Below are positions 33,041 to 44,019 of a stretch of 64,000 nucleotides of DNA, one piece after another. The stretch comes from Botryosphaeria dothidea. Its lineage: Eukaryota; Ascomycota; Dothideomycetes; Botryosphaeriales; Botryosphaeriaceae. Within the stretch, counting starts at the first letter, position 1; every line of letters begins with the position of its first letter. Below the pieces are notes generated by a model, which was not told the DNA's origin, ran no database searches, and saw only the letters and a program-made list of their open reading frames with translations. The translations under genes and the position numbers were made by a program. The stretch lies in contig WWBZ02000016.1 in the NCBI GenBank assembly GCA_011503125.2, forward strand, positions 186,001 to 250,000, given 5' to 3'.

Positions 33041-36000
33041 ATGGCTGCTGAGGCTTCTACCAACGGGGATACCCAGACTCCCGCCCAGAAGCTGGAGGCT
33101 CGCCTCGCCCAGGAGGAGTCGCACCGTCCCACTGTTGAGGACGTGCCTGACGAGGATGATCTGGCCCATCCTCCGCCTTCCACCGCCGCCCCGGCTTTGT
33201 CTGAGAAAGCCGTCGGCAAGCAGAAGGCCCAGGATGCGGAGCCCACTATCAAGAAGTCGGGCGCCAACCCGCCGCTGAACATTCAGTCCGAGGAGATGTT
33301 CCCTGGCCTCGGTGCTCCCAAGGCCCACACTCCTGCTGCTGTGTCCTCTGCTTGGGGTCGCAAGCCCGCCTCGGTCAGCGCTAACGGTGTCAACGGCGCT
33401 GCTGCTAGCAACGGTACCTCGCGCGCTTCTACCCCGGCTTCTGGCATCGCCACTCCCACCACGCCTTCGGTTCGCGGCCCTGGCCCTCAGACCATGAACT
33501 TGCCCGGCCGCTACGTCGAGTCCATCTCCCTTGCGCCCTCTCAGATGGTCCCGCGCCAGCTGCAGAAGCGCCCCATGCAGGATGTCATTCGCGACATCAA
33601 CAGGAGGTCCAAGGCCAAGGTTGAGATGAAGCCCGGTAACATGGGCAACATCGTCTTCCAGGGTACCGGCCCTGTGGATGCTGTGCGCTCAGCTCTGAGG
33701 GAGGTCGCCAGGGAGCTTGGTTCCAAGGTGTGTCTCAGAAAAGGCGCCGGCAATAAAACTTGGCTGACAGAATCCAGCAAACCACCAAGGTCACTATCCC
33801 CGCTTCGATCCGCGCCCACGTCATTGGTCGCCAAGGTGCTACTATCCAGGGTATCAGCAAGCGCACCGGCGCACGTATTCAGGTTCCCAAGCAGGAGGAG
33901 ACTTGCACTTTCGAGGATGATGACAGCGCCACCATCGACGTTGTCATTGAGGGTGATACTGTCGCAGCTGCGCTGGCCAAGCAGGAGATTGAGCGCATTG
34001 TCGACGAGCGCACTTCCAGCGTCAACCTCCGCCTGAAGGACATCCCTGCCGAGTACTACCCTTTCTTGGCTGGTCCCCACAACTCGCGCATCGACTCGTA
34101 CGAGAATGGCCGTGACGTTCGCGTCCAGATACCTCATTACTTCACCTGGGCTGAGAGGGCTCCCCCGCAACCTACTCCCAGCGGCCAGCCGGTTCCCTTC
34201 GCTCCCCAGGCCGCCTACCCCATCTCTATCTCCGGTGATCGCAACGCTGCCAACGAGGCCCGCACCGAGATTGAGCGCCAGGTCGAGGAGCTCCGTCGCC
34301 AACTCACCGTAAACCAGATGCCCATTGAGCGTGGTAGGCATCAATTCATCATTGGCGAGCGCGGTGGCTCCCTGCATGACTTCCTCGCCGAGACCGGATG
34401 TGCCGTCATTCTGCCTCCTAACCACGATGACACGGAGCTGCTTACCATTGTTGGACCTGCCGACAAGATTGACAGCGGTATCAACAAGGTCATGGATCTG
34501 GCTACTTCTATGCAGAGCACCAACGTCGACATTGCCCGCCAGCACGCCAACTCGCATGCCCACGCTCGTGACCTGACTCGCTACCTGAGGCATCGCGAGG
34601 CTATTGCCGAGCTCGAGCGCATGCATGACGCCAGCATTGTGCTTCCTTCTTCGAACGATGGCCCTACTGCTTGGGAGATCTACTCTAGGGACGCCAAGAA
34701 CGGCATGAAGGCTCGTATGGATATCATGAACCTCATTAGCAGCCACCCGCCGAGCAGGTTCAGCAACTTGGATGTCGACCCGTTCTACCACCAGCACCTG
34801 CGTCAGCGTGCTGCCCAGCGTCTGAGGAAGGATGTTGGTGTGCACCTGGTTTTCCCTGAGGGTGATGCCGAGTCCCCTCAGCTCGTCCTGGTGTACGAGG
34901 CCCCAGGCTCTCCTTCGGAGTACCAGTTCCCCCGTGGCCAGCCTTCCGCCCAGGATTTTCAAGCTTTCCAGCGTGCTCTCAAGGAAGCCCAGGAGCAGTT
35001 GCTCTCTTTGATCAACGCTGACGAGCAGATTGTTGGTCGCGATGTCGAGGCTCCCCAGAAGTAAGTTCATCTAACAATTTGCATAGAAGTCGGCTGATTT
35101 ATCAGTTCGTACAGGTACCACGACAAGATCCGCCGCTATGTCGACCGCGAGCAGCAGGGCCTTCCTCAAGATCAGATTCCCCTCCAGGTTCTCTTCGGTG
35201 ACGCTCGCCCCCAGGCTTCTCGCGCCAACAGGGACAATCTCTACATCCGTGGACCTAACAAGCAGGTCGACGAGCTCGCTGAGAAGATTCATGCTTTCAT
35301 CGAGCAGGAGAAGAAGGACGAACTTGAGCGCGGCTACACCATCAGCTTCGACTACCCGCAAAAGTTTGCTAACATTCTCATTGGCAAGCGTGGAGAAAAC
35401 ATCAAGAAGCTCCGCGATGAGTTTGACGTTGACATCCAGGTTCAGGACGGCAAGGTCGAGATCAAGGGCCCTCAGGCTAAGGCCCATGCTGCCAAGGCTG
35501 ACATCATCGCACTCGGCAAGAAGCTTGAGGATGAGGCTACCTACATCTTGAAGATCAAGCCTCAGTTCCACCGTGATCTTATTGGTGGCAAGGGTAGCCA
35601 GGTCAACCGCCTCCAGGACCGCTACAATGTACGCATCAACTTCCCTCGTACTGCTGCTGCCACCGATGATGCGGATGCTGGTACCGAGGCTTCGCACCAC
35701 AACCGCCGCCAGGCAGCCGACGAGGTCATCATCAGGGGTCCCAAGAGGGGTGCCGATGCCGCCCGTGACGAGCTTTTGGAACTGTACCAGTGGACTATCG
35801 ACAACTCCCATACCGCTACCGTTTCCGTTGCCCAGAGTCAGATTCCTTCCCTCATTGGCGCTGGTGGACGGGAGATGGATGCTCTCCGCACCACTACGGG
35901 TGCTCAGATCGATGTTCCCAATGCTCGCGAAGTTGCCGATGCCTCTGGACGTGCTGAGATCAAGATCAAGGGTACCAAGAAGCAGGTCGAGGATGCGAAG

Positions 36001-37135
36001 AAGCTTCTCGAGCAGAAGGCCAAAACGTTTGACGAGACTGTCGTGCGCACTATCGAGATTGACAAGAAGCACCACAAGGCTCTGATTGGTGCAGGTGGTA
36101 AGTTTGATATTCCATCATTTCCAAGAGTACGCACATGAGTAACCCAAAGGTACAGGTGCCAACATCCGCGACATTGTCATCAACGCTGGTGGTCCCGATG
36201 ACCGCCGCGAGCTTGCCCGGATGGTCCGATTCCCCCGTGCCGAGTCTGAGGAGAATACGATCCGCGTTGAGGGCAGCGCTGCCATTGTCGACAAGATTGT
36301 TTCCTCAATCGAAACTCTTGTGAGGAACCGTGAAAGCCAGGTCACCGAAATTCTCGAGGTTGCTCCCGAGAAGCACCGTCTTCTCATCGGTCGCGGTGGC
36401 GAGTCTCGTCGCAACTTGGAATCCCAGTTCAGCGTTACCGTTGATGTTCCCAAGCAGACTGCTACGGGTGCCGCCAGGAGTCAGGTCAAGATTATTGGAC
36501 AGCCGCAGGATGTCGAGAAGGCCAAGGAGCATATTGTCAGCATGATCAAGGAGCAGGAGGGCGAGACGGTTCAGGTTCCTAGACGTCTGCACCATGCAAT
36601 TGCCGACAACGGTCAATTCTTCCGTCGTCTTCGCAATGATCTCCGCGTTACCGTCGACCACGCCGGTCAGCAGCCTCCGCCCAGGCCCACGACCGCCGGT
36701 GCCAGCAACATCCGTGCCACTGGCAATGCACCTCTGATCACCGATGACCCGTCCGACTCCAAGGACACTCATTCTTGGCAGATCGTGGATAACCTCCCCG
36801 CATCGGACGACGGTGAGAACGGCGAGATTCCTTGGATTCTGCGCTCGAACAACTCGGAGAATGTGGCAAAGGCAAAGGCTCTGCTGGAGAAGGCCATGGA
36901 AGAGAAGAGCAAGCCGTCCAGCACCGGTTACCTGATCCTGCCCGACCCTAAGCTGTATAGGTTTGTTGTCGGTCCCGGTGGTAGCCAGATTAACAGCATC
37001 CGCAAGAAGACCGGCACCAAGGTCCAGGTTCCCCGTGGCGGCGACGGTAGCGAGGCGATCGAAATTGTTGGCTCGCGTGAGGGCGTCGAGCAGGCGAGGG
37101 ACATCATCTTGGAGCTTGTCAAGGGCAAGAACTAA
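33041..37135 (+). CDS. scp160: Scp160/vigilin multi-KH RNA-binding protein
   Basis: Four exons (33041-33727, 33778-35060, 35115-36097, 36156-37135) encode 1310 aa. After a disordered Ala/Thr/Pro-rich N-terminus, KH repeats follow in series. Eight have an intact GxxG loop: IGRQG, IGERG, IGKRG, IGGKG, IGAGG (twice), IGRGG and VGPGG. At least two more are degenerate (AGPHNS, IADNGQ). This order and length fit yeast Scp160 (about 1220 aa) and animal vigilin, which bind polysomes and the ER and influence translation and ploidy. Intron 3 interrupts the GxxG codon of the seventh intact repeat. For intron 1 the acceptor at 33777, not the earlier one at 33770, keeps the frame. Codon use is strongly biased to C-ending codons, suggesting high expression. 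Confidence 0.94.
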
Positions 37136-38229
37136 GTACGAGTTCTTATTAAGATGTTGGGAAGAAGAAGGGACGATCAAAACAGAGAAAAGATAAGGTT
37201 GCGTCTGATTTCTGGCCAGAAAATAGGGTTGTGGGTCCGGTCGGGCACGAAACGAAGGATGCGGTGCTTTCTCTTGTCTGCAGCTGATTGATTCACTACT
37301 TCGTGATGATTATGACAGCTGAGACGAGACATCTTTTTCATTTGAGATTGCGTATTTTTCATGTCTTGCGCTCGAGCTTTTTGGTAGTAAAACGGAAAAT
37401 CTTTAGGGCATGTACGAGTCACTACCGATTTTACTGCATCATGACGGCACGGGTTGTTTAAGAGATTGCTTGTTGGTTTGACTTCAAGAAAAGGTTTCCT
37501 TTATCCTCTTTTTCAGCTCACCTCTACGTCAATGCAATTCCGGGGCTTCGTAGAGGGGATCTGGCTGAGATAGCGGGGGTTCTTACATAGGCTTAACCAT
37601 CACATGAGTACGGATGCGCCCTGACCCCATGATATGGTGTCTTTGACTGCCTCTTGTTGGTAGTTTGAAGAAGTTCCTGGTCCCTACGGTATTTGAGTGG
37701 CTCGAATCTCAAATGGATCACTGGGAGGTTGGTCGCGGGATTTCGCACTCACATGTGCTTCCCCACGTCTGGACCCAGCCAGTCTACAGGGTCTGAATTC
37801 GTAATCAGCACGTTCACCTTCTCTCACACGCCCCACAATTGGTTGGTTCAAAGATTCACGGATGCTGTACAGGAGTGTTTGGACAAGGTGGAGCTGTTCG
37901 TCCAGACCTCGTATATATGGCCAATAAGGGAGCGCCATTTCCGATGTTAGTGCATACGAACACGCTGGCCAAACACTGGCGTTGAATCATAGGCGTACAG
38001 CACACGGGGCTCCCTGGAGTCAGCGTGAAGTTTAATTGATCCCTACCGCAGATGCTTGAATCGAAGGCACGCAATCGCCACGGACTCCATCTGAGATCTG
38101 ATCAACCTTAATTATATGCTTGAAAAGATCGACAGAAACGGTAAGTGATACTCCCCAACGAGTCGTCTCCAAGCTACCCTTCAGCTCACTTCTATCAGAC
38201 TACGGCGCCAACCCTCCTTCCGCCATGAA
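37136..38229. other. intergenic region, nothing recognised
   Basis: About 1.1 kb downstream of scp160 with only short, unsupported open frames. Confidence 0.5.
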
Positions 38230-38402
38230 ACTATTTCCAACTTACACAGCCTCACTAAGCTTGACCGTCCCCGCAACGGTCGCGATCCACAGCGCACCGT
38301 CTGGGCCCAAATAAGGCAGCATGCCGTTATTGTTGTACGACCCGCCGGCGCCCGCCCTGACACGCCACACCTCCTCGCCCGTCCGGTAGTCGAACCATCA
38401 TG
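38230..38402 (-). pseudogene. 3' relic of a beta-propeller / PQQ-like protein gene
   Basis: On the minus strand a single open stretch reads WFDYRTGEEVWRVRAGAGG, then NNNGMLPYLGPDGALWIATV and GTVKLSEAV before a stop. Repeats of the type D-x-x-TGEEVW and PDGALWIATVAG are typical of beta-propeller blades (PQQ-like or SMP-30-like). The sequence upstream of this block is unrelated, so only about 55 residues of the 3' end remain. The family name is an inference from pattern. The flank at 38400-38560 looks like degenerate repeat DNA rich in TACG. Confidence 0.4.
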
Positions 38403-39204
38403 GCGTATACTGTTCGTAAGAGCAAGTCTCTACGAGCGTGTTCGCAAAGGCACAATACGCAGTTGGTGGTCTATACGAACTGTCTGTGCTAAGCAATACG
38501 CAGTACGCCTCACTAATACGAAACACCGGGGACTCTCGAGATCTAAAGGAATTACTGAAGTTAGTAATGATCAACAGGCGGGCCGCCTGATTTCTCAAGT
38601 CCGTTAATTCACACCCGCAGAGTCTAGTTCAAACAAACGAGAAACATAACTCTCAGTTCTGCGGCATAAGTAAGCCTGTGCTTATTTGGAGACGTCGCTG
38701 GCGGTGGAAGCGGCAGGTAGGATTCGCTATGTGGTTTGAGCATTTTGGAAGGACATGACAACGGAGTTAGAGTGGCAGCCATGCAGCAGACGGGACGGCC
38801 TCGTCCTGAACTTAAGCTGGATATCGACAGGAGCTTCGTTGCATTGGAGGCAACCGAGTGGTGGGGCAAACTTGGGGGCAAGGAAAGTTTTGATGACCAT
38901 GGAGACGTATAAATGATTGAAGGAGGCGGAGTAGTTCGACGCCGGATTTACCCGATGGCGGACGAATTCAAACAACGTAGAGATATCGATGGGGATTTTT
39001 TTTTTTCCTTTCGGAGTGCAGAAAAAAAAGAAGGCAAGAAGGACAAGCCTATTCACCCATGCAAGTCTGACTCGCGGGCGCCGCGGAGAAGGATGGACGA
39101 AGGAGCCGCAAACACCGGCAGATACTTAAAGCCCAGCCATCCCCGCAGCGGCCGAACTCTTATCACCAACAAGCTTTCCACCACCCCCCGGAGCCTCACA
39201 AAAA
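38403..39204. other. intergenic region with degenerate AT-rich patch
   Basis: 38440-38560 is rich in TA and TACG words like the island at 43.2-43.8 kb. A T9 and an A8 tract lie near 39000-39030. The last 150 bp are the promoter and leader of the next gene. Confidence 0.4.
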
Positions 39205-40080
39205 ATGAACCCATCCAGAGCCGCGACGACAAGAGCGGCCACCACCGCCCGCGCCGCCCTGGCCCGGCGATATTTCGCATCTGCATCTTCCTCCACGCCC
39301 GCCGACTGGAACGCCGCCAACTACCTCCGCTTCGCCTCGGAGCGCACCCGCCCGGCGCGCGACCTCCTCGCCGCCGTCCCGCCGCTGCCCTCGCCCTCCC
39401 CGCGCGTCGTCGACCTCGGCTGCGGGCCCGCCAACTCGACCGCGCTGCTGGCCGCCCGCTACGGCGCCAACGCGCGCGTCACCGGCGTCGACTCGAGCCC
39501 GAACATGCTCGAGCGCGCCCGCGCCGCGCTGCCGACCGCGTCCTTCGAGCTGGCGGACCTGCGCGCCTACGAGCCCGGCGCAGGCGTGGATCTGTTGTAC
39601 TCGAACGCCGCGCTGCACTGGCTGCCGGAGGGGGAGCTGCTGCCGTGCGTGCAGCGGTGGGTGGGCGCGCAGGCGGGTGGTGGCGTGTTTGCGATGCAGA
39701 TGCCGGATAATGTGCGGCAGCCGAGCCACGCGCTGATGGGGGAGGTGTGGAGGGCCTTCGCCGACGAGGGCGCGCAGGATCCGGGGAGGGAGCCGTTGCC
39801 GGCGCCGAGCGTGATTTATGATGCGTTGAGTCCGTTGTGCGAAGCCGTGGATGTGTGGCATACCGCGTATTATCATCGGCTGGATGGGCACGAGGCGATT
39901 GTGAGTTGGTTGAGGGAGAGCGGGTTGAGGCCGTTCTTGGATGCGTTGCGGGAGGAGGGGCGGAGGGAGGAGTTTTTGCGAGGCTATTTGGAGGAAATTG
40001 GGAAGGCGTATCCGTTGAATGCGGATGGGAGCGTGTTGTTGAAGTTTCCGAGGCTGTTTGTTGTTTGTGTGCGGAAATAG
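39205..40080 (+). CDS. SAM methyltransferase, trans-aconitate 2-methyltransferase type
   Basis: A single exon encodes 291 aa. SAM motif I is VVDLGCGPANST at residues 68-79, the acidic motif II is VTGVDSSPNM, and motif IV is LLYSNAALHWLPEG. The last, with MQMPDNVRQPSH, is characteristic of trans-aconitate 2-methyltransferases, which detoxify trans-aconitate by monomethyl esterification. The first about 28 residues are rich in Ala, Arg and Thr without acids (ending in RRYFASASSS). They look like a mitochondrial presequence, fitting a job near the citrate cycle. Substrate assignment follows family resemblance only. The start at 39205 was chosen because the presequence is complete from there. Confidence 0.88.
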   Translation: MNPSRAATTRAATTARAALARRYFASASSSTPADWNAANYLRFASERTRPARDLLAAVPPLPSPSPRVVDLGCGPANSTALLAARYGANARVTGVDSSPNMLERARAALPTASFELADLRAYEPGAGVDLLYSNAALHWLPEGELLPCVQRWVGAQAGGGVFAMQMPDNVRQPSHALMGEVWRAFADEGAQDPGREPLPAPSVIYDALSPLCEAVDVWHTAYYHRLDGHEAIVSWLRESGLRPFLDALREEGRREEFLRGYLEEIGKAYPLNADGSVLLKFPRLFVVCVRK

Positions 40081-40582
40081 GGAGGAATGCAAGTAATAGT
40101 CGCTGACTAGAAGTGGACTTGGAAAATAGATGCGTGCAGATGATGACGGTTCAAGCATAAGAATAACTCTATCTACAAGGTTTGAGTGTTCAGCCAACAG
40201 GCGTCGCATCGCCACTGGTCTGGTTTAAGATCCAAACCGGTCAAAAGCACCGCGGTTAAACATTCATCAGTACAGCTTGGACGATCACCGCGCCCATTAC
40301 TCCCCGCAATCTCTTCCCCCGCATTTGTGGGTCGCCTTCGTTTACCCCAGACCGAAGTGCCGAAATTACCGGCATTGATTCAGGTACCGAGCAGCCATCT
40401 CGCCATTTGTTTAGCGACTTCTCCGGGATACACGTAGGCAAAGCATTCTTCCTTTCCAAGATTTCCTCTCGTATTCCTGTCCCCGGAGTTGGGCATCCCC
40501 CTTCTGTATAAAAGCATGGCCGGTGCAACACAACCGATGGCTCTTGTCCTTCGCTTTCGCCTTTCCGACCGTCACTGAAAAT
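40081..40582. other. intergenic region with TATA box for the esterase gene
   Basis: About 500 bp without a gene. TATAAAA at 40507-40513 lies 70-76 bp before the chosen esterase ATG at 40583. An alternative in-frame ATG at 40523 would be only about 10 bp from that box, so the later one is preferred. Confidence 0.5.
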
Positions 40583-42353
40583 ATGCGGTCCGCGACTTGG
40601 TTCTTTCCCTTTCTCTCTCTGCTAGTATGCTGGTCGTCACCAGTCCAGGTCGCGGCTACCGACTCGGATCTCACGGTCAAGACCAGTTTATTCACCGTTC
40701 AAGGCGCCCTTGCTGAAAACACCACCTCTGTTCGTTTCTTCGGCGGTATACCATACGCTGAGCCTCCCGTTGGTAGCGCTCGCTTTAGGTCGCCCATAAC
40801 CAAGAAGCCCGAGACCGAAGTGATTGACGCCACCAAGTTCGGCCCATCATGCATCCAGCAGGACACGGGGTCGAAGACGGTGTATACTGAGTTCCTGCCC
40901 GGGTTCCTGCTAACGCCTGGTCAAACCCAAAGCGAGGATTGCCTCACGCTGAACGTCTGGGCGCCGAGAGGACTGAACGCCTCCAGTGAATTGCTGCCAG
41001 TGATGATCTGGATCCACGGCGGAGGCTTTACCGGAGGCGGATCGGCATCTCCCTACAAGTACGGCACGAGGATCGTTAGAGACCATCAAGATGTCATAGT
41101 CGTGGCATTCAAGTCCGTATCCCCCTCTAGCAAATGATCTGAACAACAGTGCTCACCAACCACCAGCTACCGCGTCAACATCTTCGGCTTCCCAAACTCC
41201 GCCGCTCTCAACGGACAGCACCTCAACCCGGGCCTCGAGGACCAGCGCAAAGCGGTCGAGTGGGTGTACCAGAACATCCACGCGTTCGGTGGCGACGCCA
41301 ACCGCATGATCCTGTTCGGCCAATCCGCCGGGTAAGTTCCCAGCCGCCCAACCAGCCTCCAAACAAACACTGACGCCCACCACAGCGGCATGTCGGTCGA
41401 CAAATACGCCTACGCCTACCCCACCGACCCGCTCGTCCACGGCGTCATCGCGCAGTCCGGCCTGGCCGACTCCTCCATCGGCGGCTCCGACACCGCCGGC
41501 ACGAACTTCACCTACGTCGCCTCGCGCCTCAACTGCAGCACCAGCACCGCCGACCACGATGCCATCCTCGCCTGCGTCCAGCGCGCCCCCGCCTCCTCTG
41601 TGATTTCCGTCCTCGACACCTACAACGCCACGGCCAACGGCGGTGCGTCCCTGTCCTTCACCCCACAGCCCGACGCCCTGACGAGCTTCGACGACTACGC
41701 CGACCGCCAGGCGCGCGGCCTCTTCGCGCGCGTCCCGACGCTCGTCTCGCAGGTCGACAACGAGGGCGCGACGCTGCTGTCGTACGTGCCCGGGCAGGCG
41801 CCGAACCAGAGCGCCGTGGACGCGTTTACGCGGCGGCTGGCGACGTGTCCGGGGGCGAAGGGGGCGGCGTGAGTGCTCTCCATTTTGTTTCCTCCCCCCC
41901 CCCTTTTTTTTTTTTTGAGCTCCAGAGGCGGATGCTAACGTTTGCTGTTTTGCTACAGAGCGAGGGCGCAAGCCGGCGTACCCGTGTGGCGGACGCGGTA
42001 TTTCGGGGAGTGGCCGAACTTGAATCCGCTTGAGTGGTTGGGGGCGTATCATTCTAGTAAGTTGCTGGATCTCCTGAGGCTTGGTGAAGTTTGCTGATGA
42101 GATTGCAGGTGATATTCCGATGATTTTCGGGACGAGTGATTTGCTAGGCCCGGATACGGACCTGGAGAGGCGGACGTCGAAGTACTATCAGGCCGCTTGG
42201 GTCGCGTTCGCGAAGGATCCGGAGAATGCGCTGAAAGAGGAGTTTGGGTGGCCGACGTATGATGCGGAGACTGAGACTCTGGTGGAGCTGGGGTATGAAG
42301 GGAATGCCGAGGCGGTGTTTGCGCGGGGTGATGCGTTCGATGCGGAGTGCTGA
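40583..42353 (+). CDS. secreted type-B carboxylesterase/lipase
   Basis: Five exons (40583-41112, 41167-41331, 41386-41868, 41959-42056, 42109-42353) encode 506 aa. A signal peptide (SATWFFPFLSLLVCWSSPVQ) is followed by FFGGIPYAEPPVGSARF, SEDCLTLNVWAP and the oxyanion-hole block MIWIHGGGFTGG. The nucleophile elbow is GQSAGG (Ser at about residue 229); family members more often have GESAGG. The acid residue probably lies in DNEGATLLSY and the catalytic His in YHSSDIPMIFG, split by intron 4. It should hydrolyse esters outside the cell; the natural substrate is unknown. N-glycosylation sites are frequent. It could also act on cholinesterase-like or feruloyl substrates. Confidence 0.9.
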
Positions 42354-42525
42354 GTGTAGGATCATAGGCAGCAGAATGGGGGGAGATATCTGAACCTACC
42401 TGTATAATCAAGACGTAATTCAAGTGTTAAAAGCTGCCTATCCAAGCATGTCTTGCCAATCCCATCTCCTTTCCTCGAGTGAGCACTCCCCTGCGCAACA
42501 CCAGACTCCTCCCACATCCAAGCTC

Positions 42526-43190
42526 TCACAAGATCATCCCCGCCGCCCACCACTCCCCCACCGCATCCCTCTCCTCCACGAACCCCGCCGCCCTGATCTT
42601 CCCCAGCCCCAGCTGCCGATCAAACGACAACCACTCCCCCACCCCATTTAGCGCCTCTCCCTGCCACAACCCTGTTGTGGTGATGAGGTGGAGGGCGATG
42701 ATTACTCTGGTTCCGCTGGGGAAGGCGAAGAATCTCAGGCCGGGGGCGAGGGAGTCGATGGCGCGGACGACGCGGTCGAACATATCAGTGTTGACTTTAG
42801 TCTCCACGGTCCAGTCATCTTCCTGCTTGTATGCAGCGGAGTATGTGAGGAAGTTGTTCCAGGATGTTCTCGATCTGAGGATGCTCACCAAAGTAACAGA
42901 CGTGCGTGACGGTTTGAATGTCTTTGAGCTTGTCCTTCAGGAATGAGGTGAATTCCTCGGTAGAACCGTTGAGCAGGCTCACTCCCGAAACCAACTCCAA
43001 GTCCGGCCGATCTGCGGAATGTGCGGGCCAGAAAGAATCTTCAATATTGAGAGGTCGGTTAACCACAGCAGTGACTTTTCTGAATGTTCCAGATGTTGGG
43101 TAGTTGGAGAGAAGTTCGTTGACGACAGCCCAGCCTGCGAGGCCGGAGGCGCCAAAAACCAATGCGTGATTTCTGAGAAATTGATTGGAT
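42526..43190 (-). pseudogene. decayed PRISE-type NAD(P)H reductase (SDR)
   Basis: On the minus strand the dinucleotide-binding start NHALVFGASGLAGWAVVNEL, then VTAVVNRPLNI and TVTHVCYF, is typical of PRISE (progesterone 5-beta-reductase/iridoid synthase-like) SDRs. It continues, after about 52 bp that look like an intron, with AYKQEDDWTVETKVNTDMF and RFFAFPSGT. That insert has a GTGAGC donor but ends in CG instead of AG. After PSGTR the frame jumps straight to the C-terminal block DRQLGLGKIRAAGFVEERD; the catalytic middle, about 200 residues in family members, is missing. No ATG lies upstream before the AT-rich island at 43.2 kb. Lost start, lost acceptor and lost centre together make it non-functional. 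Confidence 0.75.
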
Positions 43191-44019
43191 TTTGTAGAGA
43201 TCAGTCGAAGATTCCTGGTGATTTTATATATGAATTGCTTTCAAAAAGCGAATGCGTGTCCCGCCTAAGTTTACTTCTGCGGCGTTGCCGGATTTGCTCG
43301 GGCCGATTCGGGCCCCGGTTTGCGAGCTGGTTTGTTATGTTATTAAATACTTGCCAAATAAGCCTTATTCCCGAGGCAAATATTAGACGAACCGTCTTAT
43401 ACGCAGTTTGCGTATACGAGCTATTTAGCAAACGCTATTTACGAAAGATTACTAGAACCGGAGTGCCACTAGCCGCGAATCACTAAAAATAGTAAGGATA
43501 GCGTAAAATTTAAGTAAATTTAGCTATAAATACGCGTGTAAATATAAATATCTAGAAGGGTGTATATAGAATTTTAGAGAGATTTATATACGCTAGTAAG
43601 AGCGTAGTAGGCACGATAGTAAGAGCGTGGTAGGTACGATAGAAAGAGTATAAGAGGAAGGGAGGGAGGGAGGGAGGAAGGGCGGGTGGGAGACACCATC
43701 TTATAACGGATATTCGTATTATTCCTTGGTTCAAAGATTGGCACACTATTATACGCTACCTTTGACAAATACGCTAATTTTACATATACAAATGGGGCCG
43801 ATTCGGCCCTTCGTAGCGTCGTGCACTGCCTCGATGATTCATGGTGAGAAACAACTGCTGGAGCAATCAACGTCTCCAAAGAAACTATACTATAGAATGT
43901 AGAATTAGCAGCACACCGGCTAGTCTTTTGGCATGTACGACGCAGATTTTCGACTTTCGTTTCTGTAGTATCGTAAAAATTCAAATAGCATTGAGGTGCA
44001 TAAACCATAACAAATCAAG
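43191..44019. repeat. AT-rich, RIP-like degenerate island
   Basis: From about 43200 to 43790 the sequence is strikingly AT- and TA-rich (ttatacgcag, gtatacgagc, aaatataaatatc) in an otherwise GC-rich window. It has no open frame of note. It contains a 23-bp imperfect tandem repeat (43595-43640) and a GGGA-type purine run (about 43660-43690). This composition is that of old transposon DNA mutated by repeat-induced point mutation. The element class cannot be told. It borders the truncated start of the PRISE remnant on one side and the HET gene's 3' end on the other. Confidence 0.5.
43595..43640 (+). repeat. 23-bp tandem repeat, two imperfect copies
   Basis: Copies at 43595-43617 and 43618-43640 differ at two positions (A/G and C/T, both transitions). 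They lie inside the AT-rich island. Confidence 0.8.

Noticed and set aside
33541..35070. 509-codon open frame antisense to scp160 (and another at 35071-36075)
   Set aside because: Shadow frames. The sense strand encodes clear KH repeats with strong codon bias, which leaves the antisense frame open by composition.
40523..40582. Upstream in-frame ATG for the carboxylesterase
   Set aside because: It lies only about 10 bp after the TATA box and would place 20 polar residues before an otherwise ideal signal peptide.
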